NCBI GenBank assembly: GCA_021812745.1
Contig: JAKAMS010000086.1
Location: forward strand, 1-8,962
Length of the DNA: 8,962 nucleotides
Reading direction: 5' to 3'
Origin: Bacteroidota bacterium
GTDB lineage: Bacteria; Bacteroidota; Ignavibacteria; Ignavibacteriales; Melioribacteraceae
The translations under genes and the position numbers were made by a program. Below, piece after piece: positions 1 to 7,474 of the stretch (positions within the stretch are counted from its first letter, which is position 1; each line of letters opens with the position of its first letter). The notes under the pieces are model-generated. The model did not search any database, was not told the DNA's origin, and was given only the letters and a program-made list of their open reading frames with translations.

Positions 1-874
1 GAGTTGCACGGCTGATCTGAATGAACTCATTTGGTATTCCAATTTCTTCCAGCTTTCCAAAAATTTTTGAATTTTTTTCGTAGCCGTCGTTAGGAGCCAA
101 CTCAAAATAAAAATCGAATTCATTTACAAATCCCATTTCTCTGAGCACAGATAGTTTGTTTTGCGTCAGCGCGGTTTTTTGAATTTTAATTGTGTCTTTT
201 CTATTGAGAAGATTTATCAATTCCATCAGCGTCCCAATTGCAATTATATTTCCATGATCAATTATCGCCAGACGTGAACAGAGCCGCTCTGCCTCTTCCA
301 TATAATGTGTTGTGTAAACAATTGTCTTGCCGGCTCTGTTTAGTTCGCTTAACATATCAAAGATTGCATTACGCGATTGCGGATCAACACCAACAGTCGG
401 TTCATCGCATAAAACAATTTCCGGATCGTGAAGTAAACTTGCCGCCAGATTTAATCTGCGCTTCATACCGCCGGAAAATTCCTTTACCTGATCTTTCTTT
501 CTATCTTTTAACTGAACCAGGTCCAGAACGTATTCAATTTTAGTCTCAAGTTTTTTTGAAGTAATGCCGTACAATTCACCGAATATTTTCAAGTTTTTAT
601 AAGCACTCAGTTCAAGATAGAGTGACACTTCTTGAGGAACGTAACCAATCTTTTTACGCAGCTGAATATTTTGCGAGGAGATTTTTTCCTCACCTAAATA
701 AACTTGACCGCTATCAGCTTCAAGATAACCGATGATAATATTCATCAGAGTAGATTTACCTGCTCCGTTCGGTCCCAAAAGTCCAAAGAATTCTCCTTTA
801 GCCACGGTGAGACTTATATTATTGAGTGCATTAATATTCTCAAAGTTTTTTATTATATGACTGATTTTAAGCAT
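1..874 (-). CDS. ABC-2 type transporter ATP-binding subunit (partial, C-terminus missing)
   Basis: This is the ATPase subunit of an ABC transporter, expected to work at the inner face of the cytoplasmic membrane with a separate permease. The 291 visible codons show every nucleotide-binding motif in order: Walker A GPNGAGKS (residues 34-41), Q-loop Gln81, signature FSGGMKRR (133-140), Walker B with CDEP (156-159), D-loop GVDP and H-loop His190 in TTHYMEEAE. The spacing and sequence resemble the DrrA/NatA/CcmA group that energises ABC-2 exporters; residues from about 220 form the start of the usual C-terminal extension. The start ATG at 872-874 is the only one possible, because an in-frame stop lies just upstream. 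There is no obvious Shine-Dalgarno. The reading frame continues beyond base 1, so the C-terminus is cut by the window edge, and the cognate permease is probably further left. The substrate cannot be told from the ATPase. Confidence 0.93.
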   Translation of the reverse strand, partial: MLKISHIIKNFENINALNNISLTVAKGEFFGLLGPNGAGKSTLMNIIIGYLEADSGQVYLGEEKISSQNIQLRKKIGYVPQEVSLYLELSAYKNLKIFGELYGITSKKLETKIEYVLDLVQLKDRKKDQVKEFSGGMKRRLNLAASLLHDPEIVLCDEPTVGVDPQSRNAIFDMLSELNRAGKTIVYTTHYMEEAERLCSRLAIIDHGNIIAIGTLMELINLLNRKDTIKIQKTALTQNKLSVLREMGFVNEFDFYFELAPNDGYEKNSKIFGKLEEIGIPNEFIQISRAT

Positions 875-901
875 GTTTAATCAACTATTTTTATTTTGGC
901 T

Positions 902-932
902 TAAAGATAATTGCTTATGTTAAGAGATCAAA
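902..932 (-). promoter_or_regulatory. Possible Bacteroidota-type promoter for the ABC ATPase gene
   Basis: On the minus strand, TTTG (929-932) is followed after exactly 19 bases by TATCTTTA (902-909). Bacteroidota housekeeping promoters are known for a TTTG or TTG near -33 and TAnnTTTG near -7 with about that spacing; the -7 box here matches at all but the last position. The 3' end lies 27 bp upstream of the ATPase start. The region is AT-rich, so a chance match is quite possible. I found no equally good promoter for recQ in the opposite direction within the same 73-bp gap. Confidence 0.35.
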
Positions 933-947
933 CAAAAATTAATATTG

Positions 948-3536
948 ATGAACTCAAAAGAAATCCTGCAAAAATTTTTTGGTTATACCGAATTTAAACC
1001 GGCTCAGGAAGAAATAATTAGTACAATTCTAAATGGTGAAAGTGTACTTACTATTCTTCCAACGGGAGGCGGTAAATCACTATGTTATCAAATCCCCGCA
1101 CTTATGTCCCCCGGTTTTTCAATTGTGATTTCTCCTCTTATCGCTTTGATGAAGGATCAAGTAGATTCGATCAACAAAATTGAAACTGTTGCCGCTTTTA
1201 TTAACAGCTCATTAGACTCGCACGAGACTGATAAAGTTTTACAAAATCTTGCAAACGGAACAATAAAAATTTTATATGTTTCACCGGAAAAACTTTCTAA
1301 TAGATATTTTGCCGAGCGGTTGAAATCATTACAACCCTCAAATCTATTTGTTGATGAAGCACACTGCATCAGCGAATGGGGACATAATTTTAGACCAAGT
1401 TACAGAAAAATTAAAGAGTTCGTTGAATTTATTGGGATAAAAAATGTTTCTTCTTTTACAGCCACAGCTACAGAGGATGTAAGAAAAGATATTATTGAGC
1501 AGCTTGGATTGAAGAATCCAAAAGTTTTTGTTCGCGGATTTGAGAGAGATAACTTTCACTTAAACGTAATTCACACTCAACACAAAAAAGAAAAAATTGC
1601 AGAGTTGTTAAAAGGGAGAAAGGAACCCGCTATAATATATACTGCCACAAGAAAATCTGCAGAAGAAGTCAGTGAATTTCTAAGAAGTAACCGGATTGAT
1701 TGTACATACTATCACGCTGGATTGGCTTCTGAACTCCGCAGAATGATTCAAGATGATTTTTTATCCGGAAGAGTAAAAGTAATTGCCGCAACAAATGCAT
1801 TCGGAATGGGAATTGATAAAAGCGACATACGAACTATTTTCCATTATAACATGCCTGGTACAATAGAAAATTATTATCAAGAGATTGGAAGAGCCGGACG
1901 CGACGGCAAAGAAGCAAACATCTTTCTGTTATATGACGAACGTGACAAATTAATACAAGAATATTTCATTTCCAGTTCTAGTCCGTCGCGCCAACAAATT
2001 GAAGATGTGTACCAATTGATTTGCGATTACGGTAAAGTTGCTGTCGGAAATGTTTCTGATCAAGAGATACCGCTCGATAAAAATTTTCTTTCACTCATCG
2101 CTGCAAAAAAAATAAACCAAACATTGACCAATGCTTCAATAAAAATTTTAGAAGAGTCCGGCTATATACGCCACAGATCGGATTTTGAGAATAAACATTA
2201 CGGACAATTTCTTCTTGAACCGAACCGCCTTAACCAATTTGCCAAGAGCTTTACTGACGCAGAATTAAAAGATCTGATTTTTCTCCTTGCCCGTGAATAT
2301 GGAAGTAAAATTTTTAATTCGAAAATACAATTAGGAATAGAAAGATTATCTAAGCTTCTGGAAATTCCGGAAGATTCAATCATCAATCTTTTACAGACTT
2401 TGAGCAAAGCCGGTATTTTCACTTATGAAATTCCGTCTCTATTCCCTTCTGTGAAATTGGTTTTACCTCGCATTGAAGCGAAATATTTTCAACTCAATCT
2501 TGAGAAAATCAAATTGCTCAGAGAACATGCAAAGGCAAAGCTAGACAAAATGATTAGTTATGCCTTTACTGATCAATGCCGGTTTAGATTCATCCTCGAA
2601 TATTTTGGTCAATTTGATAAAAATTATAAATGCGGCAAATGCGATGTATGCACCGGTTCAATTCAAGCTTCGGCAACTACATTTGAATATTTAGAAGAGA
2701 TAATTTTTCAAACAATTCACGAATCAAAAAAACCGATTAAAAAGAAAAACTTAATTCAGGTTCTTACCGGCAAGACGGATTTAGCTTCATTGAAGAAGTT
2801 TTCGACTTTCAATTCATGTACACATTTTAGAAAAGATGAAATTGAAATTTCTATTTCTAAACTGAATAACGCCGGATTACTTCACTGCACAAATGATATT
2901 TTATCACTCTCAGAAGAAGGTATATCTACTTTTTTAATAACTGAAGAAGAAACTGCACCCTTAATTACAGATGGGAAATATGAAGAAGAACTCAAGTTGT
3001 TTAATCTGCTTAGACAAATAAGAAAAGAAGCTGCCGATAAATTCGGTCAACACGCCAATTTAATTTGCTCTGATGAAATTCTGCGCGAGATCGTTAGGTC
3101 AAAACCAAGGACACATTCCGACTTGCTTAACATTAACGGGTTTAATCAACGTATGTTTAATAAAATTGGTGACGAATTTTTAAGCGTTCTAAAGATCTTC
3201 GATGATTCACAAAACATGACCAACATTTTGAGACAGAAAAAAATTCCGGAGAACATTTTAAAGGTTTTTGATCTTGTTCAGAAGAAATATTCTCTAACAG
3301 ACATAGCTTCCTTAACAAAATTACCCGAGTCAATTGTTTCAACACAGATAGAAACGTTGATAGAAATGCAGCCAAATTTAGAAATTGATTTCCTTTTTGA
3401 GAAGAACGAATTGAAGGAAATCTATAAAATCATTAACAATGGCACAACCGATTTGAAATCGTTAAGAGAGGCGTTTAACAATAATATTAGTTATGCAAAG
3501 TTGCGAATTGCCGCAGCAAAGAGAAGGGTTAATTAA
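948..3536 (+). CDS. recQ: RecQ-family ATP-dependent DNA helicase, long composite form
   Basis: A 3'-5' DNA helicase for recombination and repair, 862 residues against 609 in E. coli RecQ. The helicase core shows motif I PTGGGKS (Lys43), DEAH (136-139) with EWGHNFRP, FTATAT, the motif V region TNAFGMGIDK, and motif VI QEIGRAGRDG (311-320). About 190 residues (342-530) then lie between the second RecA lobe and the zinc site, where E. coli has almost none; a similar insertion is familiar in Bacteroidota RecQ proteins. The four zinc ligands are Cys544, Cys562, Cys565 and Cys568. An RQC-like winged helix (about 570-660), an HRDC-like segment (about 680-750) and a C-terminal helix-turn-helix module (about 766-862) follow. 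ATG 948 is preferred, but TTG at 945 directly precedes it; an in-frame stop at 921 excludes anything earlier. No strong Shine-Dalgarno is visible. The last 8 bp overlap the convergent gene. Confidence 0.95.
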   Translation: MNSKEILQKFFGYTEFKPAQEEIISTILNGESVLTILPTGGGKSLCYQIPALMSPGFSIVISPLIALMKDQVDSINKIETVAAFINSSLDSHETDKVLQNLANGTIKILYVSPEKLSNRYFAERLKSLQPSNLFVDEAHCISEWGHNFRPSYRKIKEFVEFIGIKNVSSFTATATEDVRKDIIEQLGLKNPKVFVRGFERDNFHLNVIHTQHKKEKIAELLKGRKEPAIIYTATRKSAEEVSEFLRSNRIDCTYYHAGLASELRRMIQDDFLSGRVKVIAATNAFGMGIDKSDIRTIFHYNMPGTIENYYQEIGRAGRDGKEANIFLLYDERDKLIQEYFISSSSPSRQQIEDVYQLICDYGKVAVGNVSDQEIPLDKNFLSLIAAKKINQTLTNASIKILEESGYIRHRSDFENKHYGQFLLEPNRLNQFAKSFTDAELKDLIFLLAREYGSKIFNSKIQLGIERLSKLLEIPEDSIINLLQTLSKAGIFTYEIPSLFPSVKLVLPRIEAKYFQLNLEKIKLLREHAKAKLDKMISYAFTDQCRFRFILEYFGQFDKNYKCGKCDVCTGSIQASATTFEYLEEIIFQTIHESKKPIKKKNLIQVLTGKTDLASLKKFSTFNSCTHFRKDEIEISISKLNNAGLLHCTNDILSLSEEGISTFLITEEETAPLITDGKYEEELKLFNLLRQIRKEAADKFGQHANLICSDEILREIVRSKPRTHSDLLNINGFNQRMFNKIGDEFLSVLKIFDDSQNMTNILRQKKIPENILKVFDLVQKKYSLTDIASLTKLPESIVSTQIETLIEMQPNLEIDFLFEKNELKEIYKIINNGTTDLKSLREAFNNNISYAKLRIAAAKRRVN
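3529..3536. other. Shared palindromic stop codons of two convergent genes
   Basis: The 8-bp perfect palindrome TTAATTAA holds the TAA stop of recQ (3534-3536, plus strand) and the TAA stop of the lipoprotein gene (3529-3531 read on the minus strand). The overlap equals the palindrome exactly. There is no intergenic space for a dedicated terminator, and I see no terminator hairpin immediately beyond either stop. Confidence 0.9.
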
Positions 3537-3870
3537 TTGCGTTGCTCTTTTTTAGATTGTTCAAATAATCGTTCGCTCTCTTAAAAAAGTCCGCCCATTT
3601 AGTTTTATCATCGGAATACTTTTCAAGTTCAGCTTCAAATTCCTTTTCGGTTATTTTATATTTATTGAAAACTGATTGCTTATGCACCCGGAGAGAATCT
3701 GCATTGGATGAATAAGTGTCATTAACAATTATATTCTCAACATAAACTTTCACTAAAACTTCTTGGGGAATCTTCTCTTTGCTGCAAGCAAAACAAAAGA
3801 TGGAGAATGATAGAAGTATTAATAGCGCGCTATTTCTTTTTGCTGGCTTCAAATAAAATTTTCTTTTCAC
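3529..3870 (-). CDS. Small putative lipoprotein, DUF4296-like
   Basis: A 113-residue protein of unknown function. A basic N-terminus (MKRK, then KPAKR) precedes a hydrophobic stretch (15-28) ending in FCFAC, with Cys29 as the probable lipidated residue; the -1 Ala fits signal peptidase II, though Cys and Phe at -3 and -2 are not typical. The mature part is short, charged and mostly helical, with the pattern 'PQEVLVKVYVENIIV ... FNKYKITEKEFEAELEKY', which resembles DUF4296 lipoproteins of Bacteroidota (from memory, not searched). The start is uncertain: the frame opens with GTG at 3868-3870, which gives a full signal peptide; TTG at 3850-3852 is the alternative, and there is no ATG. Either way the gene begins inside the rhomboid gene, overlapping it by 41 bp with the GTG start, which suggests translational coupling. 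Its stop overlaps the recQ stop. Confidence 0.7.
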   Translation of the reverse strand: MKRKFYLKPAKRNSALLILLSFSIFCFACSKEKIPQEVLVKVYVENIIVNDTYSSNADSLRVHKQSVFNKYKITEKEFEAELEKYSDDKTKWADFFKRANDYLNNLKKSNAIN

Positions 3871-4786
3871 GGTCTGATAAATTTTGGTATCCGCTCTGAC
3901 TTATCTTATCGAGTATTTTATCAATCTCTTCTTGATTTACCTGCTCTTCAGTTTTCTGATTATTATTTATATCGTAATACTTTGCGTCTTCAACATCGGC
4001 TTGCTTAAAAGGATTTTTCCGGAACGTATTTTGAAAACCGCCGGCGGAAAAATTATTGCTTGACTTCTTGAATGAACTGAAGATATTTTTTCTCTTAAAT
4101 TCGTTTCTGCGGTCAATCAGAATAAGAATTACGCCTGTAATAGCACCGCCGATATGAGCTAAATGCGCTACTACGCTTTGATTTCCAACCGACATGAATT
4201 CAATAACAACAAGAATTGCCATTAAGTATTTTGTCTTTATTGGGATTAAAAAATACACAAACACATAGCGGTCCGGAAAGTACATAGCAAAAGCAATCAT
4301 TACTCCAAAGACGGCGCCGGAAGCACCAATTGTTGGTCCTACAGCTTCTGAAAGTAGCGGAGGCAATAGCAGCTGGAATATACCCGCACCCAATCCGCAT
4401 ACTAAATAAAAAATTAAAAACTTTTTAGAACCCATTATATGTTCGATTTCCATTCCGAACATCCATAGCATAAACATATTAAAAAGAATGTGCGTAAAAC
4501 TTCCGTGCATAAATTGATATGTTATTAACTGCCAGAAATAAAAACTAGGAGAATCGGAGTAAATACCGCCGCTGAAAAGAGGATTCAAAGCAAAATATTT
4601 CATTAACAGATATTCATATGTAACCGCTTGACCTCCAGTTGAGTAAGCGTAGATGAACATTTGAGAAATAAGTTGTATAAAATAAACCACACCGTTAGTT
4701 ATTAATAAATATTTCAGTACAGGCGGAAAAAAGCTAAAACCGCTCATTCCGGACGGACGGTAATAATCTCTTGAATCTAATCCCAT
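3830..4786 (-). CDS. Rhomboid-family intramembrane serine protease
   Basis: A polytopic membrane protease of 318 residues that should cleave transmembrane segments of other proteins within the bilayer. The catalytic serine is Ser156 in GASGAVFG and the partner histidine is His211 in HLAHIGG. The HGSFTHILFN block (His94, His99, Asn103) matches the conserved HxxxxHxxxN of GlpG-type rhomboids. Hydrophobic segments are at about 24-45, 84-112, 122-145, 155-170, 173-200 and 205-225. After the last segment comes a cytosolic-type tail of roughly 90 polar residues ending in EIDKILDKISQSGYQNLSDR and similar; a tail of this sort (DUF6576) is known in Bacteroidota rhomboids. The start ATG 4784-4786 has a weak GGAA upstream; Met14 is a less likely alternative because the YRPSG...FPP stretch before the first helix looks native. 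Its 3' end overlaps the lipoprotein gene. The substrate is unknown. Confidence 0.93.
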   Translation of the reverse strand: MGLDSRDYYRPSGMSGFSFFPPVLKYLLITNGVVYFIQLISQMFIYAYSTGGQAVTYEYLLMKYFALNPLFSGGIYSDSPSFYFWQLITYQFMHGSFTHILFNMFMLWMFGMEIEHIMGSKKFLIFYLVCGLGAGIFQLLLPPLLSEAVGPTIGASGAVFGVMIAFAMYFPDRYVFVYFLIPIKTKYLMAILVVIEFMSVGNQSVVAHLAHIGGAITGVILILIDRRNEFKRKNIFSSFKKSSNNFSAGGFQNTFRKNPFKQADVEDAKYYDINNNQKTEEQVNQEEIDKILDKISQSGYQNLSDREKKILFEASKKK

Positions 4787-4929
4787 TTACATTCCAATTA
4801 AATTAATAATCATTTTTCAGTTGCAGAAACATACGCAATTATGCAAAGAATAAAAGTAACATTATAATTATGATGAAGAGCGAGACTGTTCCAAAAATTC
4901 TTGCACGCGCTCATTCTCTTACTCTTGAT
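4787..4929. other. Intergenic region between pgk and the rhomboid gene
   Basis: This 143-bp AT-rich gap lies downstream of pgk and upstream of the rhomboid gene, both on the minus strand. I see no clear intrinsic terminator: a GAGCG/CGCTC pairing (about 4879-4912) has a 25-base loop and no T-tract. A TATAAT on the minus strand (4861-4866) has no convincing -35 box at the right distance. Whether the rhomboid gene has its own promoter cannot be settled from the sequence. Confidence 0.5.
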
Positions 4930-6129
4930 TTATTTATCATCATTTAATGCTTCAACACCGGGTAAAATTTTGCCTTCAAGAAATTCCAATGAAGCGCCGC
5001 CGCCTGTTGAAACATGAGAGACTTTATCATCGAGTCCGGCTTTTTTAATTGCAGCCGCAGAATCACCGCCTCCGATAATTGTTATTGCGCCATTTGATGT
5101 TGCCACGGCTAGAGCACCGGCAATCTCATCGGTTCCTTTTGCAAAATTATCGAATTCAAAAACTCCCATCGGTCCGTTCCAAATAATTGTTTTGCTTGCA
5201 AGAATTATTTTCTTGAATTCTTCAATTGTTTTCGGTCCAATATCTAATCCCATTTTATCGGAAGGGATTTTATCTGCATTAACAACTTTAGAAGGAGATT
5301 CGTTCTTAAATTCAGCCGCAACTACATTATCAGTTGGCAACAATACTTTTGCTTTGGAGGTTTTAAATTTTTCCAACATTTGTTTTGCAAGATCAATTTT
5401 TTCTTCTTCAAGTAAAGATGATCCAATTTCATAACCCATTGCTTTATAAAAAGTATAAGCCATTCCGCCACCGATTAAAAGATTATCCACTTTCGGAAGC
5501 AGATTTTCAATTACATCAATCTTACCGGAAATTTTGGAGCCGCCAAGAATTGCTGTGAACGGACGAACCGGATTTGCAATTGCCTCGCCAAGATAATCGA
5601 GTTCTTTTTGCATTAAATATCCCGCGGCGCAAACTTTAATAAACTTTGTTACGCCCTCTGTAGAGGCGTGCGCGCGGTGCGCGCTTCCGAATGCATCATT
5701 GATATAAACATCACCAAATTCTGCAAGTTGTTGGGCAAATTCAGGTACATTTTTTTCTTCTTCAGGATGAAAACGTAAATTTTCAAGGAGTAATACCTGA
5801 CCGTCCTGCATTGAATTAACAATTGCTTTTACTTGATCCCCAATACAATCGGGTGCGAACTTTACGTCTACATCCAGCAATTCGCCAAGACGAACGGCAA
5901 CTGGCTTTAAGCTGTACTTTGGATTCGGTCCGCCCTTAGGTCTTCCAAGATGGCTCATCAGAATACAGCGCCCTCCATCTCCAATAATTTTTTTAATTGT
6001 CGGCAAAGCAGATGTAATTCTAATATCATCCGTAATCTTTAAATTTTCATCGAGCGGCACATTAAAATCAACACGTACAAGAACACGCTTGCCTTTCAAA
6101 CTTACTTTGTCAATACTCATTTTTTTCAT
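4930..6129 (-). CDS. pgk: Phosphoglycerate kinase
   Basis: Cytosolic glycolytic enzyme that transfers the phosphate of 1,3-bisphosphoglycerate to ADP, giving 3-phosphoglycerate and ATP, reversibly. At 399 residues it is the usual bacterial length and looks intact. Diagnostic blocks are RVDFNVPLD (19-27), SHLGRP (59-64), the [13 protein letters not shown] region (144-156) with substrate-contacting Arg and His residues, GGSKISGK (196-203), NGPMGVFE (318-325), GGGDSA (353-358) and the C-terminal [11 protein letters not shown] (372-382). The first ATG is supported by a good Shine-Dalgarno 6 bases upstream; an in-frame ATG at codon 4 is too far from it. The gene follows gap, which makes its substrate, on the same strand, but a strong intrinsic terminator sits between them. 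Only about 30 bp separate that terminator's T-tract from the start codon, so any separate pgk promoter must overlap the terminator or lie within gap. Confidence 0.98.
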   Translation of the reverse strand: MKKMSIDKVSLKGKRVLVRVDFNVPLDENLKITDDIRITSALPTIKKIIGDGGRCILMSHLGRPKGGPNPKYSLKPVAVRLGELLDVDVKFAPDCIGDQVKAIVNSMQDGQVLLLENLRFHPEEEKNVPEFAQQLAEFGDVYINDAFGSAHRAHASTEGVTKFIKVCAAGYLMQKELDYLGEAIANPVRPFTAILGGSKISGKIDVIENLLPKVDNLLIGGGMAYTFYKAMGYEIGSSLLEEEKIDLAKQMLEKFKTSKAKVLLPTDNVVAAEFKNESPSKVVNADKIPSDKMGLDIGPKTIEEFKKIILASKTIIWNGPMGVFEFDNFAKGTDEIAGALAVATSNGAITIIGGGDSAAAIKKAGLDDKVSHVSTGGGASLEFLEGKILPGVEALNDDK

Positions 6130-6135
6130 TTCAAT

Positions 6136-6140
6136 CCTCC
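6136..6140 (-). promoter_or_regulatory. pgk ribosome binding site (decides the start)
   Basis: GGAGG on the minus strand, 6 bases before ATG 6127-6129. It selects the first ATG over the second in-frame ATG three codons later. Most other genes in the window have weak sites, so gap, pgk and crp stand out as well-initiated. Confidence 0.8.
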
Positions 6141-6160
6141 ATTACAAGAACATAATTCCT

Positions 6161-6199
6161 AAAAAAAAGACGCAGCCAAAACATTATGGTCTGCGTCTT
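6161..6199 (-). terminator. Intrinsic terminator between gap and pgk
   Basis: Read on the minus strand, a perfect 9-bp stem AAGACGCAG (6191-6199) and CTGCGTCTT (6167-6175) encloses a 15-base loop that can add a further CC/GG pairing after a bulged A. The stem's 3' arm ends in TT and runs into six more T residues, making a T8 tract (6161-6168). It starts 20 bases past the gap stop codon. Stem quality and T-tract fit a Rho-independent terminator acting on gap transcripts. In the opposite orientation there is no T-tract, so it is not bidirectional. Confidence 0.88.
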
Positions 6200-6218
6200 G
6201 GCAAAATGCTTATTACAG

Positions 6219-7292
<1,074 letters not shown>

Positions 7293-7300
7293 CTACATTT

Positions 7301-7321
7301 TGATAAATTTCGGTGATAAAT
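7301..7321. repeat. 8-bp direct repeat TGATAAAT over the gap start region
   Basis: TGATAAAT occurs at 7301-7308 and 7314-7321, a 13-bp period. The second copy overlaps the proposed gap -10 box; the first lies just past the expected transcription start. A 7-base part, GATAAAT, recurs in inverted orientation at 7404-7410, nearer the crp gene. It may be a regulator-binding site or chance in AT-rich DNA. Confidence 0.5.
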
Positions 7322-7347
7322 ATAGTTAAACGAGCGGGAAGTTTCAA
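7319..7347 (-). promoter_or_regulatory. Sigma-70-like promoter of gap
   Basis: On the minus strand, TTGAAA (7342-7347) and TATATT (7319-7324) are separated by exactly 17 bases, each box differing from the classical consensus at one position. Transcription would start near 7312 and give a 5' leader of about 35 bases containing the AAGGAG site. Read as a Bacteroidota-type promoter, the same DNA gives TTG-N20-TATATTTA, also close to consensus, so the call does not depend on which sigma specificity applies. Confidence 0.65.
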
Positions 7348-7462
7348 TTTTGTAACCGCAGATAATTAATTTGAAGATAATGATTGTTGATTTGATTTGA
7401 AAAATTTATCTTGAGTACGAAACTGAGGGGGTTATTAGCAAAAAAATAATTCCACACTTTTT
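7348..7462. other. Upstream half of the divergent gap/crp regulatory region
   Basis: Together with the gap promoter this completes the 197-bp gap between the two divergent genes. It should hold the crp promoter, but I found only weak candidates, such as TTGTTG (7384-7389) with TATCTT (7407-7412) 17 bases later. TTGAT occurs twice in tandem (7387-7391, 7392-7396) without the inverted partner expected of an Fnr site, and there is no TGTGA-N6-TCACA palindrome. AATTAATT (7364-7371) is a short perfect palindrome. Confidence 0.4.
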
Positions 7463-7464
7463 TT

Positions 7465-7469
7465 GAGGG
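7465..7469 (+). promoter_or_regulatory. crp-family gene ribosome binding site (decides the start)
   Basis: GAGGG lies 5 bases before ATG 7475-7477. It overlaps the TTG at 7463-7465 that would otherwise give a start four codons earlier, so translation from that TTG is unlikely. Confidence 0.75.
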
Positions 7470-7474
7470 TAACA

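Noticed and set aside
238..543. Plus-strand open frame of 101 codons
   Set aside because: It lies wholly antisense to the ABC ATPase, whose Walker and signature motifs are all intact; the translation resembles no protein I recognise.
1157..3375. Minus-strand open frames of about 70-74 codons within recQ
   Set aside because: All are antisense to a continuous RecQ frame with conserved motifs and have no recognisable domains or start signals.
3529..3870. Lipoprotein gene as a spurious frame
   Set aside because: The rejection itself was considered and dropped: a signal peptide with a terminal Cys, a charged helical mature part, same-strand overlap with the rhomboid gene and no competing frame make a real gene more likely.
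4879..4912. Possible terminator hairpin (GAGCG/CGCTC) after pgk
   Set aside because: The stem is only 5 bp with a 25-base loop and no following T-tract on the minus strand.
7463..7474. TTG start giving the Crp-family protein four extra residues
   Set aside because: The GAGGG element overlaps this TTG and is correctly spaced for the ATG at 7475, so the shorter form is preferred.
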